A stretch of DNA of 64,000 nucleotides from Stentor roeselii (Eukaryota; Ciliophora; Heterotrichea; Heterotrichida; Stentoridae): positions 1-64,000 of the forward strand of contig RSEH01000168.1 in NCBI GenBank assembly GCA_006503475.1, in the 5' to 3' direction. Below, in pieces: positions 49,911 through 61,900 of this stretch (position 1 is its first letter; each line of letters opens with the position of its first letter). Below the pieces are notes generated by a model. That model had not been told where the DNA came from. It did no database searches and saw only the letters and a program-made list of their open reading frames with translations. The position numbers and the translations under genes are program-made.

Positions 49911-52481
49911 CTAGTAAGAGGGTTCAACTGAGAACATGATATTTTGAAGGGCTAAGGAAACGTTGCCTTGAGACATCATGTGAATGCCGGCAATGTCTGA
50001 CTCTGACATCTGGAAACCAGTCCATCCGAAGAAATAAAGATACTTCACCATTTTTCTCAAGTCATCAAGAGGAATTTTATCGATTTCTACACAACAGTCA
50101 GGACCTGCGTTCACTGGGTCGCCTTTCCAACGTCTTACATGGTAGTTCATCTCTTTTTCACTCACTGCAACGATTTTCACTCCATTCCTGATCATATGGC
50201 CGTCAAAACGCATGAAAAGATGACACAAGGCAATGTCAGCAGGCGCTATTGCTTCTCGACAATGACGGAAATTCATGTATTTTATACTGGGAAAGTCAGA
50301 ATTCTTGAAAAAAGCGTCGAATTCGTCGACTAGAACCATCACGTTGCACTTGTCGGTGCGGTAGAGTTGGTCCATTAGCTCGTAAAGGACGTTTATTGAA
50401 TGAACGTGCTTTGAAAGGCCGAAGTCGACTAGTTCTTTTAGGTTTTTAGGAGATGGAAGAACTTTTGATAGTTGAGGAACTACTTCTTCGAGGTCTCCAA
50501 TATTTGGAGTGCCGATCACTAGGTTCTGGGGATGAATCGTTTTTTCTCGGATTCGGAAGTTTAGGTCTTCTCTGCTCGTCTTTGGGTCCATTCGCTTTTT
50601 TGGCTTACGTTTTGGTATGTCGAGGTTGAAGGCTTTATCTGTGTCCATCGAGTCGTATAGAAGGGGACCTTCTTCAAATAAGTCGGTGAATGATTTGGGA
50701 ATTCTCTCTTTGGAAAGAAGATTTTCCTCGTATTCGAAACGGGACATCCTAGGAAGAAAATTATAATACCTCGGCCCTTTCATAATCAACTCTAAAGATT
50801 CTTCATCATAAAACTGTTTCCAATGATCAGTCCAAAACTTTTCCTCCCTCATATAAACATGTTTTCCAACCAAGGGTTCATTTCCCTTATCATAATCAGG
50901 ATGCATTCCAGAGACATTAAACTTTCCATAACTTTTCAAATCAACAGGTATTTTTTCAAGTTTATCCGAGTTCAATTCAGAAATTTCCTTCAACAAGTCC
51001 CATCCAATTTCAGGTTGAACATACATTCCAACAGGATCATAAAAATAAGGAGAAGCTCCTTTAGTGAAGTCACTTCCCCTTGGCACCTTAATAATGACCC
51101 AATTTCCTTCTTTATAACCCCAAGCAGCAACTCCAGCCAAGACCTGACTTTTTCCAGTTCCGCGATGTCCGGAGATGACTGCCCCGACGCCAAGTGACCC
51201 TGGCTTGTCAACTTCCTCTTCCAGACGAGGAGGAACTCGAAATCTTATTTTACGATCCGTGTACTGCTGAAGTGGAATCACGATTTCTTCTCCATTAAGT
51301 GAAAATCGGAACTCCTTCGCTAAGAACTTGACAAAAGGTTCAAAATGAATGACTGAGTTGATATCTTTTGGGTCAGTCACTACTGATGAGTAGTTCTCAA
51401 GAATTCCTTTTACTACTGCTTTCAAAGAGTCACTTTCAAGTACTTCTGATAAGAAACTCACAGGGTCTGTGAAGGTGAAAAGATTGGAAAAGTGATGAAA
51501 AAGTTGAGATTTGCTTAGTTCGTGAATGATTATTGCTATTGTTGAGTTGAATAACTCGGCACTGTTTCGCATTATCTGGAAAAGTGAAAGGTCTTCAGTT
51601 GAGTAGAGATGGTCAAGCATGAGAGAAGAGATTTTTTTATGAAGTTCCAGGTAAGTTGCCTTGTGATTGAAAATCATCCATCCAAGAGCCTGCAAAGGTT
51701 CCTTTCCTTCAATGGCAGAGTAATCCATTTTTTCTTCTTGTTCTTCTTGTTCTCCTTCTTCTTTTTCTCCTTCTTCTTTTTCTCCTTCTTCTTGTTCTCC
51801 TTCTTCTTTTTCTCCTTGTTCTCCTTGTTCTTCTTCTTCTTCTTCTTCTTCTTCTTCTTCTTTATTCGGAATGAACTTCTGAGTGTTTCTCGCATTATTG
51901 ATAAGTCTCCAGGTCTCTTCCCTCATCATAATATCATAACTTCTGCAGTAAACCACGTGATTCTGCCAGAAATCTCCAAAATAACCGTTTCTAAATAACA
52001 CCCTCACATCCTCTTCTTCTAAGTCGAAGTACTGTCCGATATCCTCTTCTTTCGGATGCTCCTCGTCATTGATTAAAAATAATGGCAACCTACGAGGCAA
52101 AGGCCATTCGTAGACTTCAGGCTCTTGGGCCTTGAGGAAGGAGATATAAGCCAATCTGTCAACCCTTTTACGTCGAAATTTGTAAGTCGCGTCCACAGCG
52201 TCTTTTTCGATGTCATCCAGCTTTTCTTTGATATCTTCAACGAAGGTTTTTTCGACTTCTTTTTCTACTCTGGGCAAGAAATAAACCGCGTTTTGGATTT
52301 CTTCGAATGCTGTCTTGATCTCTAAGGATTTTAAACGCTTGGAGACCTCGTAGTAAGGCTCGTGCATCACTGTGTGACGCTTTCCGAGGACTTTTTCGAT
52401 CTGGGTTTGATCGAACTTGGAAGCTCTCATGACTCGTTGAACAGGGTGTGCGTCTTTGAGTAGAACGAGAGACCGTCTCAT
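49911..52481 (-). CDS. Mitoribosomal mS29 (DAP3)-like P-loop protein
   Basis: An 856-aa protein. The central P-loop is GAVISGHRGTGKSQVLAG (about 427-445). The Walker-B-like VMVLVDEFDAFF (about 715) and the surrounding helices resemble mS29/DAP3 of the small mitochondrial subunit. The N-terminal 210 residues are basic and helical. A low-complexity acidic tract of EEGEK/EEGEQ units (about 206-250) separates this from the ATPase part. The large size fits ciliate mitoribosome proteins, which are often extended. Assignment rests on the P-loop fold and context and is not certain; it could be another STAND-like ATPase. Confidence 0.6.
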   Translation of the reverse strand: MRRSLVLLKDAHPVQRVMRASKFDQTQIEKVLGKRHTVMHEPYYEVSKRLKSLEIKTAFEEIQNAVYFLPRVEKEVEKTFVEDIKEKLDDIEKDAVDATYKFRRKRVDRLAYISFLKAQEPEVYEWPLPRRLPLFLINDEEHPKEEDIGQYFDLEEEDVRVLFRNGYFGDFWQNHVVYCRSYDIMMREETWRLINNARNTQKFIPNKEEEEEEEEEEEQGEQGEKEEGEQEEGEKEEGEKEEGEQEEQEEKMDYSAIEGKEPLQALGWMIFNHKATYLELHKKISSLMLDHLYSTEDLSLFQIMRNSAELFNSTIAIIIHELSKSQLFHHFSNLFTFTDPVSFLSEVLESDSLKAVVKGILENYSSVVTDPKDINSVIHFEPFVKFLAKEFRFSLNGEEIVIPLQQYTDRKIRFRVPPRLEEEVDKPGSLGVGAVISGHRGTGKSQVLAGVAAWGYKEGNWVIIKVPRGSDFTKGASPYFYDPVGMYVQPEIGWDLLKEISELNSDKLEKIPVDLKSYGKFNVSGMHPDYDKGNEPLVGKHVYMREEKFWTDHWKQFYDEESLELIMKGPRYYNFLPRMSRFEYEENLLSKERIPKSFTDLFEEGPLLYDSMDTDKAFNLDIPKRKPKKRMDPKTSREDLNFRIREKTIHPQNLVIGTPNIGDLEEVVPQLSKVLPSPKNLKELVDFGLSKHVHSINVLYELMDQLYRTDKCNVMVLVDEFDAFFKNSDFPSIKYMNFRHCREAIAPADIALCHLFMRFDGHMIRNGVKIVAVSEKEMNYHVRRWKGDPVNAGPDCCVEIDKIPLDDLRKMVKYLYFFGWTGFQMSESDIAGIHMMSQGNVSLALQNIMFSVEPSY
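51732..51863 (-). repeat. Acidic GAA/GAG-type codon repeat in the mS29-like gene
   Basis: On the + strand this is a long TTCTTC/TCCTTC tract; in the gene it reads as runs of E with K, G and Q (EEEEEE, EEGEKEEGEQ). The frame is preserved across it. It is a likely slippage site. Confidence 0.85.
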
Positions 52482-52508
52482 ATTTATTCTAATGGAGTTT
52501 ATATTTTA

Positions 52509-54149
52509 ATGAAAAATACGAAAAAGGACCATGCAAATTATCAGAATTCTGAAGTTTCTTTATACGACTGTAGTTTTTCTTCAGATTCTGATGTTTTACT
52601 GTTAAAAGCACTGTCTTTAAGACTTTCTAATACTTTTGGACTGCCTATTCCTTTTAAAAATTTCGAGGTTTTTTGCAGGACTATTGAAAATTTAACTGTT
52701 GGGACTTGTAATTTGATGAGTCATGATATTGAGTGCAGTCTTTCTGAACTTTATGGACTTAGAGAGAAAATTTGTAGAATTATTCAGTGTAATAATCAGC
52801 AGAGCTTTTTTAGGACTAGAATCAAATTTGGAGCTTTAAGGTTTAATTTGAAAATTAATCGAAATGATGAAGGACTTGGATCAAAAGATGAAATTTCTCA
52901 GATGTTTTCAGATGTTTTGTTTAGAAGGGATAGGTTTGAACGGGATGAGTATTTGCAAAAGTTGGAAAAGAATGTTATTGACTTGGAATTTGAATTGGAA
53001 AAAGCGAAAATCTCTGAGTATTTAAAGAGTTTTCCGAAAGAAACTGATAAACAGGAGGTCTTGATGCATGAAACTAAGAAAAATGTCAGGTTGCAGTTTT
53101 TTTCTCAAGAATTTTTTAATTTGAAAAAATTCGCTGCTATGCAATGTCGCATCATTAATGAAAAAGAATTTGATGCCTTTGATACGAAAATTCTTAAAGC
53201 TAAATTTCAAAAGAAGCTTAAGAAGATGTCAATAAAAAAATCACGTCTAATCGACATAGAAAACCAGCTAAGAAAAAAAAACCTAGAAATCGAAAAAGAA
53301 AAAACAACATTAGAGAAAAACTTCGAAACCTTCGAATCCCAAAAATCCAAGCAAAACTCTCTAATGCAACAAAAACTCAGTGCATTAAGCAACTTCTTAA
53401 ACGACCTAGGAATTTTTTACTATTCCCAAGAAGACCAGTTATCAATATCCTTAAAATCGCCAGGCCAAAGCATGGAGATATCAAACATCGACACAGAACT
53501 AAAAGACCTCTCATCAGAGTTAAAAACTTTAGAATTTCAATACAAATCGCGCAGATCCTTAAACAAAAACACTCTCGAGTCCCAAATCGAAAAAGTAAAA
53601 AACCGTATTTCAACTTTAAAGTCATTTAAAGTGATTCAAAACGTTTCAAAGCCTTCACAATCAACTTCATCTTCTTCTTTTCTCGATAAAAACCTGAGTC
53701 CTCGGCATTTCCAAGGATTTCAATCAAAACCTGAAGACTTTCATAACCGACCAGAACAGAACGATTCTGAACTTCGAAGACAACTTCGAGTGAAAGAACT
53801 GAGAATCAAAGAAAAAGAAGAAGAAATTCTGGATCATGAAGCAAGAATCATTGAGTACTGGAAAGACTCTCTTCAACCCAATGAAGTCCTTTCAAGTGCG
53901 CTTAAAGCTTTAAATGATTTCAAAGAATATCGTGATAAATACGAGAGACGAGTCGATTTCGTTGAAAAGAAACGTCTCGAGTTGCAAGACACTCTCAACG
54001 AAATCACGAAAAGAGAAAATCAACTTGAAGAACTAAGAAAAACAGTTGAAAGTGAACAGGAACAACTTGACTCAAACAAATTCGACCTCTCATCGAAAGT
54101 TAAAAATTTGATGCAAATTCTTGATAAGAAACTGGACCAAAGTACTTAA
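52509..54149 (+). CDS. Long coiled-coil protein, unknown
   Basis: A 546-aa protein. Residues about 150-260, 270-370 and 415-545 are heptad coiled coil (for example [35 protein letters not shown]). The first 110 residues are less helical and Cys-containing ([10 protein letters not shown]). No family was recognised; a role in the cortical cytoskeleton is possible. The last 4 bp overlap the convergent R2R3 Myb gene. A sharp change from G-rich to C-rich coding strand occurs at about 53225, inside the gene. Confidence 0.78.
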   Translation: MKNTKKDHANYQNSEVSLYDCSFSSDSDVLLLKALSLRLSNTFGLPIPFKNFEVFCRTIENLTVGTCNLMSHDIECSLSELYGLREKICRIIQCNNQQSFFRTRIKFGALRFNLKINRNDEGLGSKDEISQMFSDVLFRRDRFERDEYLQKLEKNVIDLEFELEKAKISEYLKSFPKETDKQEVLMHETKKNVRLQFFSQEFFNLKKFAAMQCRIINEKEFDAFDTKILKAKFQKKLKKMSIKKSRLIDIENQLRKKNLEIEKEKTTLEKNFETFESQKSKQNSLMQQKLSALSNFLNDLGIFYYSQEDQLSISLKSPGQSMEISNIDTELKDLSSELKTLEFQYKSRRSLNKNTLESQIEKVKNRISTLKSFKVIQNVSKPSQSTSSSSFLDKNLSPRHFQGFQSKPEDFHNRPEQNDSELRRQLRVKELRIKEKEEEILDHEARIIEYWKDSLQPNEVLSSALKALNDFKEYRDKYERRVDFVEKKRLELQDTLNEITKRENQLEELRKTVESEQEQLDSNKFDLSSKVKNLMQILDKKLDQST

Positions 54150-55039
54150 TTTACATTAATACTAAAGGGCCGAACTACTTTCGGAGTATCATCTAAATTT
54201 AGCATAAAACTCGGACTTTCAAATAAAAATTCACTTCTGGTGGATTTTTCTGATGAACTAAGATGCTTCTTCGCTGGCGGTGTCGGTTTTAGTATTTGGC
54301 CAGGGGTACCTGCAGGGGTGTTAAAACTGGAAAAATTCCAACGAAATGGCGACAAGTAGTCTGATTTTTCGTCATCTAGAACTGAATAATCATTTAAAGT
54401 ACTTTTAGGAGTCAAGTCAAAAAAAGTCTGTTTTTGTTCAGTTTCTTCTTTATGAGTCACTTTTTTATAAGCTGTACTTGCCTGGTTCATTAGTTTTAAA
54501 TGAACTTTACTGCAGATAACTGAAGTAAATGCCGAGCTTGTCGAGGTTTTCCGCCCTCGCTTTTTCAAAACTTCTTCTTTACATGGACTGGCGCAGGTAT
54601 GAGAATAGTCAAAGTGACTTGAAAGGAAAGAGTTGTACTTTTGTTGGTAACTCGGCAAGTTCTTCTTCATCGCTGAGTTCCAATGATTTTTTATTGAATT
54701 ATCCGTTCGACCTTTCAATACTTTCGCGATTTCCGCCCATCGGTTGCCGATTTGCAAGTGATACAAAAACAACAGCCACTCTTCTTCTTCAGTCCAAGAG
54801 TCCTTCCTTATATTCGGGTTTAAATGGTTATGCCAACGTTCTCTGCATTGTTTTCCAATACGTCCTGGCAGTTGTCTTGCAATGTTACTCCACTTTTGTG
54901 GACCATGTCTTTGAACGAGTCGAGTAATTAACTCATCTTCTTCAGAGCTCCAAGGACCTATTTTAATGTCAAGGCAATAATTCTGGGTGTACTTTGAATG
55001 CGATTTTTTATGCTTTGAAAGATGAAGCTTTTTCACCAT
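54146..55039 (-). CDS. R2R3-Myb transcription factor
   Basis: A 297-aa protein with two Myb repeats: [19 protein letters not shown] then [15 protein letters not shown], and [18 protein letters not shown] then [15 protein letters not shown]. These match the R2R3 arrangement of c-Myb-like factors, whose third helices contact DNA. The C-terminal half is Ser/Thr-rich with SPFRW and PTPPAK patches suited to phosphorylation. A nuclear role is expected. It is convergent with the coiled-coil gene (4 bp overlap). Confidence 0.93.
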   Translation of the reverse strand: MVKKLHLSKHKKSHSKYTQNYCLDIKIGPWSSEEDELITRLVQRHGPQKWSNIARQLPGRIGKQCRERWHNHLNPNIRKDSWTEEEEWLLFLYHLQIGNRWAEIAKVLKGRTDNSIKNHWNSAMKKNLPSYQQKYNSFLSSHFDYSHTCASPCKEEVLKKRGRKTSTSSAFTSVICSKVHLKLMNQASTAYKKVTHKEETEQKQTFFDLTPKSTLNDYSVLDDEKSDYLSPFRWNFSSFNTPAGTPGQILKPTPPAKKHLSSSEKSTRSEFLFESPSFMLNLDDTPKVVRPFSINVN

Positions 55040-55073
55040 TTTAAAAATTTTCAGCTAAGAATTGATTTTATTA

Positions 55074-58000
55074 TTAACCTGAAGCTGAATCGTCGTGTGA
55101 CCTGTTTTCGAAGTCGATGTTACTGCTTTTGTTGACGTAGAAACTTTCTGCTTGGCTTTTTCTACCGAAGGAAAACATCACCAGGTCTTTGATTTCTGGA
55201 CCTTTTTTGGAGACTAGAAGGTTTGGAGTGAGTTTTGATTGGAGAATCACGGTTATTGTGAAGAAGAGGAACCAGCCTCCTAGCTGGACTCCGATTAGGA
55301 TGAATGGCTTTATATTGCTTTTTTGGCTTATTATGCAGACTATTGTGTTCCAGATCACGCTTATTGACATTGTCTTGCACCAGAGATTTGCACGGTCGTA
55401 GTTGAATGGATGCTTTAGAGCTAAAATGAAGAGGAGAACTGATATTTGGATCATTAGGTAGATTATACTGTGGGTTACTGGGTAGTCTTCTTTTAGGATT
55501 TTGCTTATTACTACTAGGATTACCACATTCATATTTCGGACTACTAGGTATAAGGAATCTATTTTGATGTTTATATTTAACTGCTCAGTTTGCCATAAAG
55601 TCCTATACAAAATCGCAATAGGTACATACGAAACCACCTCAATACAAGCAACAATAACATAAATAAGATGTGGCATTTTCCAGCATCTAACTGTGCAATC
55701 ATAATTCAAATAAGAGTCAGTCAAATGCTTGCCAATACTTTTATCACACATCAAAATACTGAACAAACTGACAATAATAGGCAAAAACAGGTAGTTCGAC
55801 ATGATGGGAATCGTATAAGGCTTAATCGCATTGAGTTTCCTTTTAATCGACTTGATCCCACAGTAAAACTTGCTGAAACTTGATAAAAGAAACACCAACC
55901 AAAAGGCAGTCACTGAAAGCAAAACCAAAAAAATGACCCAAAAAGCCCGTTGTAGGTAGTTCAATGAAATTACCTCAGAAATATTGCTGAGGACTTCATT
56001 AAAGTCAGAAAACGATGGACCGATCGATATAATTTGAAGCGACTCGACAAATATGAAGCCCAATGTCAAGTAATCTTCAAACATCGCATAACATTTTTCA
56101 TGCATCATCGATAATTTGTAGTACTTTAGCCTTTTAATCGTGTAAAGAGTGAGAACGATAACAATGGCTAACAAAATAATAGAAATCACGATTTTTATAT
56201 TCTTTCCAACTCGGGACTCTTGTATTTCTTTTTCCATGAATCCGCAATTTTTGTAATCTTTTTTCATGTCTTTTGGAATACCACCAGTGGGCCAGACCCC
56301 TTCTTTCAGTGACTGGAAATAAACACTTCCAAGAGGACTTATAAGAGCGATTTCGTCATCATGCCAGTTTCCCTGGTCATCTTCATAGAAGTTGAACAAG
56401 TTAAAATAAAAAATATTCCTATCATTCGAAGACGAGTCAAAAGAAATAACTCCAGTAGCACCCTGAAACCGAATAAGTCTCATAGCACTATTAAAAACCT
56501 GATGATCCTCATAACTCTTCCCTTGATCAAGCAAGAACTGAGTAGTTTTAGCAGCAGTATAAACCGCATCAACATTATAACTTCTACACCAACTAACATT
56601 CCTACTCTTTAAAAATTCTTCCCTGATCCCTTTTCCATAATCCCCAACCCAAGCAGCATTATAAACAACAAAACTTCCATGCATGAGTTCTTTTCTCTTC
56701 ATTGAATTTCCAGTGGGCTGTGAAAAAGCATCAAGTCCCGTTGTAGTAAAGAATATAAAAGTGAAATCTCCTCTTCTAGCACCCATGTCGTACATTCCTT
56801 CAAGCCAAAAGAATGCTGAAGGGTCTCCCATTCCCAAAAAGATAATATTGCAGCCTAAACTGATAGTTTTTTTCATATGTTCGTAGTACTGAGCGATGGA
56901 CTCATTTGACAAGATATTATTAATCATCCTGTACTTCTCCTCATTGATGATTTCATATCCTTGTGTCAATGCACTTTTATTCAAAGTTTCATAAGAAGCG
57001 ATCCCGAATGAGTCATTCGCGTAATGCATGACGATTTTTTTCCACCCATAAATATTTATCAAATTCGACCAGGCCCTTGAAAACAAAGAAGCTGGCGAAA
57101 CAATTCTTACAAATGTCGGAAACCGGGTCTTGTTGGACAAAGGAGCCGCGCTGAGGATACCTGCTATAAAAGGCAGGCGAAGCTGCATAGAAGCCATTTG
57201 GTCTAAAAGGTTTGTATTGATGAAAGTCACAGTTGGGATATAAGCGTGACCCATCTTCGGGTAGTGCTTCAAAATGCACGTCTTCGAATAGTTGAAGTCA
57301 AAAACGCTCACTCCACAGTCAACCTCGTCATATAAAAAAAAATCGTGATTCGGGAATAAAGACTTGTCACGGTTTATCTTTTCCACTCCGAAGTAAGTCC
57401 CTTCGTGGTATCGCTTGTTGTGGAAGACTGGAGGCGCGTTTGGGTTAAAGGTCCCTGTATTCGCTGAAATCGTTATTCGTGACTCAGGGTAAAGTGAACG
57501 GTTTGAAACACCTGAGTAGTAAATTATTGGAAGTGTTAGGGATAAGGAGGTGGATGAAATTTTTCCTACTTGTTGAAATGTAGAATTTTGGATGTTTATA
57601 AGTGAATAACTTGAATTTTTTGATAGTTCTGAGTAAAACTGTTGAATCTGAAAAGAAGTCAGACCTTTTTTGTTGAAAACATTGAAAAAGGGCTGAAGTT
57701 GTTTTTCTAGGTAGTCTGTTTTTGAATTTGATGACTCGAGGCCAGCTGGGACTAAAAACAATGAGCCTTCTGTTTGAACTTGATAAATGCATTCATCTAA
57801 GTAAAGACCCATACTGCCTTCTTTGTTCATTTTAGAGTCAAGGAATCCTTGATGGACTTTCAGGCAAAGGTCCTCGTGTCCTAAAAACACAAAACTTTGA
57901 AGTCCTTGACTTTTGAAAATTCTGATGAAAAGACCAGAAACCTGGTCAACTGGCATGTCTTGACTTATTGATAAATGATTAAAACTAATAGAGTGATAAT

Positions 58001-58427
58001 CCTTGAATTTTTGATAAAACCTTTCATTTTCATTGGAATATGGCCAGGTAAATGCGAATGTCCCTATTCTTAAATATTGAAGAAGCCGGCTTAGAGCTTC
58101 GGCTTTGAGGCCTGGAGATTGTTTTAAGTAAAAAGTTGATTCTGATGGTTCACCTTGACTTAGAAATAATGCCGGAATTCCTCTTTCTGATGATAAGGTC
58201 TTGATATAGAAAGATTCGATCTCGGTGGATTCACAGACTATAATTAAATCTGCTGATTCCAATGAGAGGCTGCTAAGTGAAACTACTGAGTCTAGTATTG
58301 TTATGTCCACCTTTGATTTTAGTTTTTCTAAATTTGTTTGAATTGCTGTAGATATGGAAGCATTTGGCTTATATGATATCAGGTGGTAGCTTGTGGCTAT
58401 TGTAAGAAGATTCACTAATAAAAGCAT
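55074..58427 (-). CDS. Double Venus-flytrap multi-TM receptor, divergent third member
   Basis: This 1117-aa protein has the same layout as the pair at 2347-9964. A hydrophobic signal (LLLVNLLTIATSYHL) is followed by a first periplasmic-binding-like module (about 20-300, with LKAEALSRLLQYL) and a complete second one (about 315-680, with VRIVSPASLFSRAW, YGWKKIVMHYA, GARRGDFTF and a GVISFD motif). A juxtamembrane DYKNCGFMEKEIQESRVGKN precedes the first of 7-9 membrane segments (about 746). KHPFNYDRANLWC corresponds to KPFNYKRAE of the others. Identity is low outside these motifs. It is probably a surface receptor, with ligand unknown. Confidence 0.78.
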   Translation of the reverse strand: MLLLVNLLTIATSYHLISYKPNASISTAIQTNLEKLKSKVDITILDSVVSLSSLSLESADLIIVCESTEIESFYIKTLSSERGIPALFLSQGEPSESTFYLKQSPGLKAEALSRLLQYLRIGTFAFTWPYSNENERFYQKFKDYHSISFNHLSISQDMPVDQVSGLFIRIFKSQGLQSFVFLGHEDLCLKVHQGFLDSKMNKEGSMGLYLDECIYQVQTEGSLFLVPAGLESSNSKTDYLEKQLQPFFNVFNKKGLTSFQIQQFYSELSKNSSYSLINIQNSTFQQVGKISSTSLSLTLPIIYYSGVSNRSLYPESRITISANTGTFNPNAPPVFHNKRYHEGTYFGVEKINRDKSLFPNHDFFLYDEVDCGVSVFDFNYSKTCILKHYPKMGHAYIPTVTFINTNLLDQMASMQLRLPFIAGILSAAPLSNKTRFPTFVRIVSPASLFSRAWSNLINIYGWKKIVMHYANDSFGIASYETLNKSALTQGYEIINEEKYRMINNILSNESIAQYYEHMKKTISLGCNIIFLGMGDPSAFFWLEGMYDMGARRGDFTFIFFTTTGLDAFSQPTGNSMKRKELMHGSFVVYNAAWVGDYGKGIREEFLKSRNVSWCRSYNVDAVYTAAKTTQFLLDQGKSYEDHQVFNSAMRLIRFQGATGVISFDSSSNDRNIFYFNLFNFYEDDQGNWHDDEIALISPLGSVYFQSLKEGVWPTGGIPKDMKKDYKNCGFMEKEIQESRVGKNIKIVISIILLAIVIVLTLYTIKRLKYYKLSMMHEKCYAMFEDYLTLGFIFVESLQIISIGPSFSDFNEVLSNISEVISLNYLQRAFWVIFLVLLSVTAFWLVFLLSSFSKFYCGIKSIKRKLNAIKPYTIPIMSNYLFLPIIVSLFSILMCDKSIGKHLTDSYLNYDCTVRCWKMPHLIYVIVACIEVVSYVPIAILYRTLWQTEQLNINIKIDSLYLVVRNMNVVILVVISKILKEDYPVTHSIIYLMIQISVLLFILALKHPFNYDRANLWCKTMSISVIWNTIVCIISQKSNIKPFILIGVQLGGWFLFFTITVILQSKLTPNLLVSKKGPEIKDLVMFSFGRKSQAESFYVNKSSNIDFENRSHDDSASG

Positions 58428-58985
58428 TTATAAGTATTAGATTTAGATGAATTATTGAAAAATCTAAAACTTAATCAATCAAGAATCGTATATAATATTT
58501 ATAATCTAATAATTGATTGATTTCTTTAGAGTTTATTAGGATTATAATTCTAAGTGAAGTAGTAAAAACTGTAAGTTTTTCAATGATTGTAAAGTTTTAT
58601 GATCATTTTAGTGTCATTTCCTTGATTGTTCTCATTTTTATCGATTCGATAATTTAGCCAGACGGTCATTTCATGGTTTATTATTCACTAGTTTTAACCT
58701 CCTACAAAGAATATCATTTAATACGAAATCAAGAATTGCAATTATTAATATTTTAGAGATCCTCATTCAATGAATTAATTAATAGAAAATCTGAGAATGA
58801 AATATTTGATCGACGAAAAAGATTCAGAATTAAATTAATCTCTAAACCTTCAGATTCCAGTCAAATCAGAAGTATCAGGAAAACCATATTAGAACTAATA
58901 TATTTACACAAAAAAATGGAAGTAATTTTAAAACCCAAAAACATTCTAGAAACTTTTAACACCTAAAACTTTAAAATTTCTATAA
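58428..58985. other. Intergenic region
   Basis: About 560 bp of AT-rich DNA upstream of the third receptor and downstream of the calcium-release channel. No gene was recognised. Confidence 0.5.
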
Positions 58986-61900
58986 TTATCTATTTTTCAA
59001 GCATTCCTTAACCAAAATAGCCTCTTCAATATTTCTAATTCCGAGATCGATCTCATTGATCAAATCATTTTCTTCTTTCCCATGTTCATTAAAGCACATT
59101 GCAGTTTTAGGTAAAAAACTGACATTATCATCTCCTATTTTTATTTTAACATACTTCTCAAGCCCGTCACATTCATTAAAAGGTTTCCTCCTAATATAGA
59201 TGATATAAGCCAAGTATCCAAAGAGGTTATGTTCCAAATGAATATGTTCATTCCACCCAGACCCTCTAAGTTCAAATTCAAATTTTTCCCTTCCACAAAT
59301 GATGCAAACATTATTCACATCTTCTTCAATTTTTTTCCTCTTATCTCTAAGTTCTCCAAAGGTATCAATGATAATTCCGAATATGATGTTAAGCAGAACA
59401 ATAATCACAATGATAAAGAAAAGTAAATCAAAAAGATGTCTCCAGCTGTAAAGTTTGTCATTTCGATGTGAAATCAACAAGTTTTCACCAATTCCACCCC
59501 CTGCCCTGATCCCATAGTAAAGTGTGTAAGTTACACAAGTGACAAGCGAGTCGCAATAATAAAAAGAGTTTTCATCGCGGTAATAATCGTAAAAAGCTAC
59601 AAAGCCAATCACCCCGAATAAGTAAACAAAAATCAGTCCTAGTAAAACGGTGAGTCCCAGTTGTCGCTTGTTTTGAGTCACGGCTTTTAAGATGTATCTC
59701 AAGTTTTCATTTCTTCGAACTATGTCGAGTAATAAGAAGGGATACACGAATATCCACTTTAGGGCAAGGCAGACTAAAATTATGTAGCAGATGTTGTAAA
59801 AGTTCTCTGGGTAAAATAAGATGTACCATAGATGTTCTACCCATAATGCGTTGTAAAAACTACCTGAAAGTTTGGAGAGGGTTGAATAGTATTTTGATAC
59901 TATTGAACCTTTTAGTCTTTGGCTTATCTCTTTGTTGGCTTCTTTATCTTTTAACTTTTTTTGGTGCTCATAAATAATGATCGGATAATTCTCAATTATA
60001 TGAAAACTATAAATAAGCAGTGAAAGACAAAGCAATAATATTCCTAAAATTGTCACAAATACTATTCCTGGAAAATTCCCAATATTGAAATTGGTATCAG
60101 TTCTTGAACTAACTGAAAAAAGCATGATGATATTGATGAGTACAATTATAATGAAAGATATATCAGCAAGAGACTTGTACTTGCTTGCCCACCAGGACAA
60201 AACTCGATATCTGGAAAGTTGTTGAAGATGAAACATGTGAATTTGAACCAATTCACTTTGTTGGTAAATACTTTTCACTTTTTCTTCATGTGAGTTTCGG
60301 TTTACTTGATAAAGAAGCTGGTCTCTCATGTCATTACTTAAATAAATGATCATTGCTGGAACACGAAAGTAACTTTTTTCTAGTTTACCGTCTCGATCTA
60401 TTTCAACAGAGCCTAGCAATGAGAGGTAAAAATCATAAGCAGTCCGTTCATCTAAAACTTCTTGTTTCAAAAAATATTTTTCCATAAACTTAAAAATTCC
60501 TTGAAAAAGATTTTCCTCTCTTCCTCCAATATTCTGAATTCTTTTAATCAAAGGTATAGCCTGATCCTTTCGATACCTTAAAGCCATATCCTTCAACTTA
60601 ATAGCTTCAGGGAATTTCTCAATAAGTTTAAGCAAAATAATCACAATATCAAAACCACTTGAAACCCTTTTCCAATCCTCTACTTTCATCGGCCTTGCCC
60701 TTACATTCAAAGCAGGCAAGAAGGACTCCTCATCTTTTCCAATAAATTCCCTAATAATCTGATCCTTATTCTCATGAATTTTTGTTTCATAAATCTCAAA
60801 AGCCTCAACAGCTAAATTTTCAAAGTTAATTTCTTCAATCATAACATTAGCAATAGCAGGAAGACATTCTCCATCAAGTAAAACCTTTAAAAATCGAATA
60901 GAACAATCAAAAAATTCACTATCAGCCTTCATAGCAATAAGATTATCAACAAATTTGTAAAGTTTTCGTCGTTGTCCAAGTAAAAGTTGATTTTCAACAC
61001 AAGGTCCTCTGCAGAGATCAATTAAAGTTTCAAAGCACTGAGGAATGATTTTTTTTGCTTCAGGGTCATTAACCAGTTCATGTCCTACTTCTTTGATATT
61101 GATGAGGTACTGTGCGATTTCATTCACCATGTTGATTGAAATTGCTTTTTTTCCATAAGACTGGTACTCCTGTGAACGGATAAAGTGCTGGAAGTCTAAA
61201 AAGCAGTCCTCACAGCAAAGTTGCAAAAGTTGAATCAATCTTTGAATATGAGAAGACTTATACTCACTTTTCTCATTCCCAGACTTCACCTCTCCAGACT
61301 CAACAGGGACTTCAGCTACAGGAGGGACTTCATCTGAAGTGATAATAACAACAGGAACTTTTTTACTCTGCATTTGTCGACCAATTTTTTCTGGATTTTT
61401 TTCATAAACAATTCTCGCTCTTTCAACGATCCTATCTCTCGACTGCCGTAGTTTAAGTCGAATATAAGAAAATAAAAAAGAGTTTTCAGAAGATTTAAAA
61501 GTTTCTAAAAGTTGCTGCTGGACTTTCAAGTTTCCAAATCTCAAAAGTCGAATAAGCAATTGAATGGCTTCATCAACAAGTTCAATTTCATGTTCAGAAG
61601 TGATGATGTCTAAAGCTAGTTCTAATACTCCTGCTTGGCTTAACGTCTCTTGTGTGTATCTGATCATTGCGAGTTTTGCTAGCTTTTCTTTCGAGTTTTC
61701 ATCGAAAATCTCGTCGAGCTCCAGGTCGTTTGGGATTAGAAGCTTTAGGATCTGTAGAAGGTAGATTTTGTGAGCTTTTTTCTTGAAGGCTGTGCCGAGT
61801 TTACTTACAAATTCGCGTAAATTCGTGAATTCGTTTGATTTTATTGAAGGGTCGATGAAAGAGGTTTTGATTTTTCTAACAAGATCTTCTATGTCTTGGT

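Noticed and set aside
51609-51998. Poly-Phe ORF on the + strand
   Set aside because: It is the antisense reading of the acidic GAA/GAG tract of the mS29-like gene.
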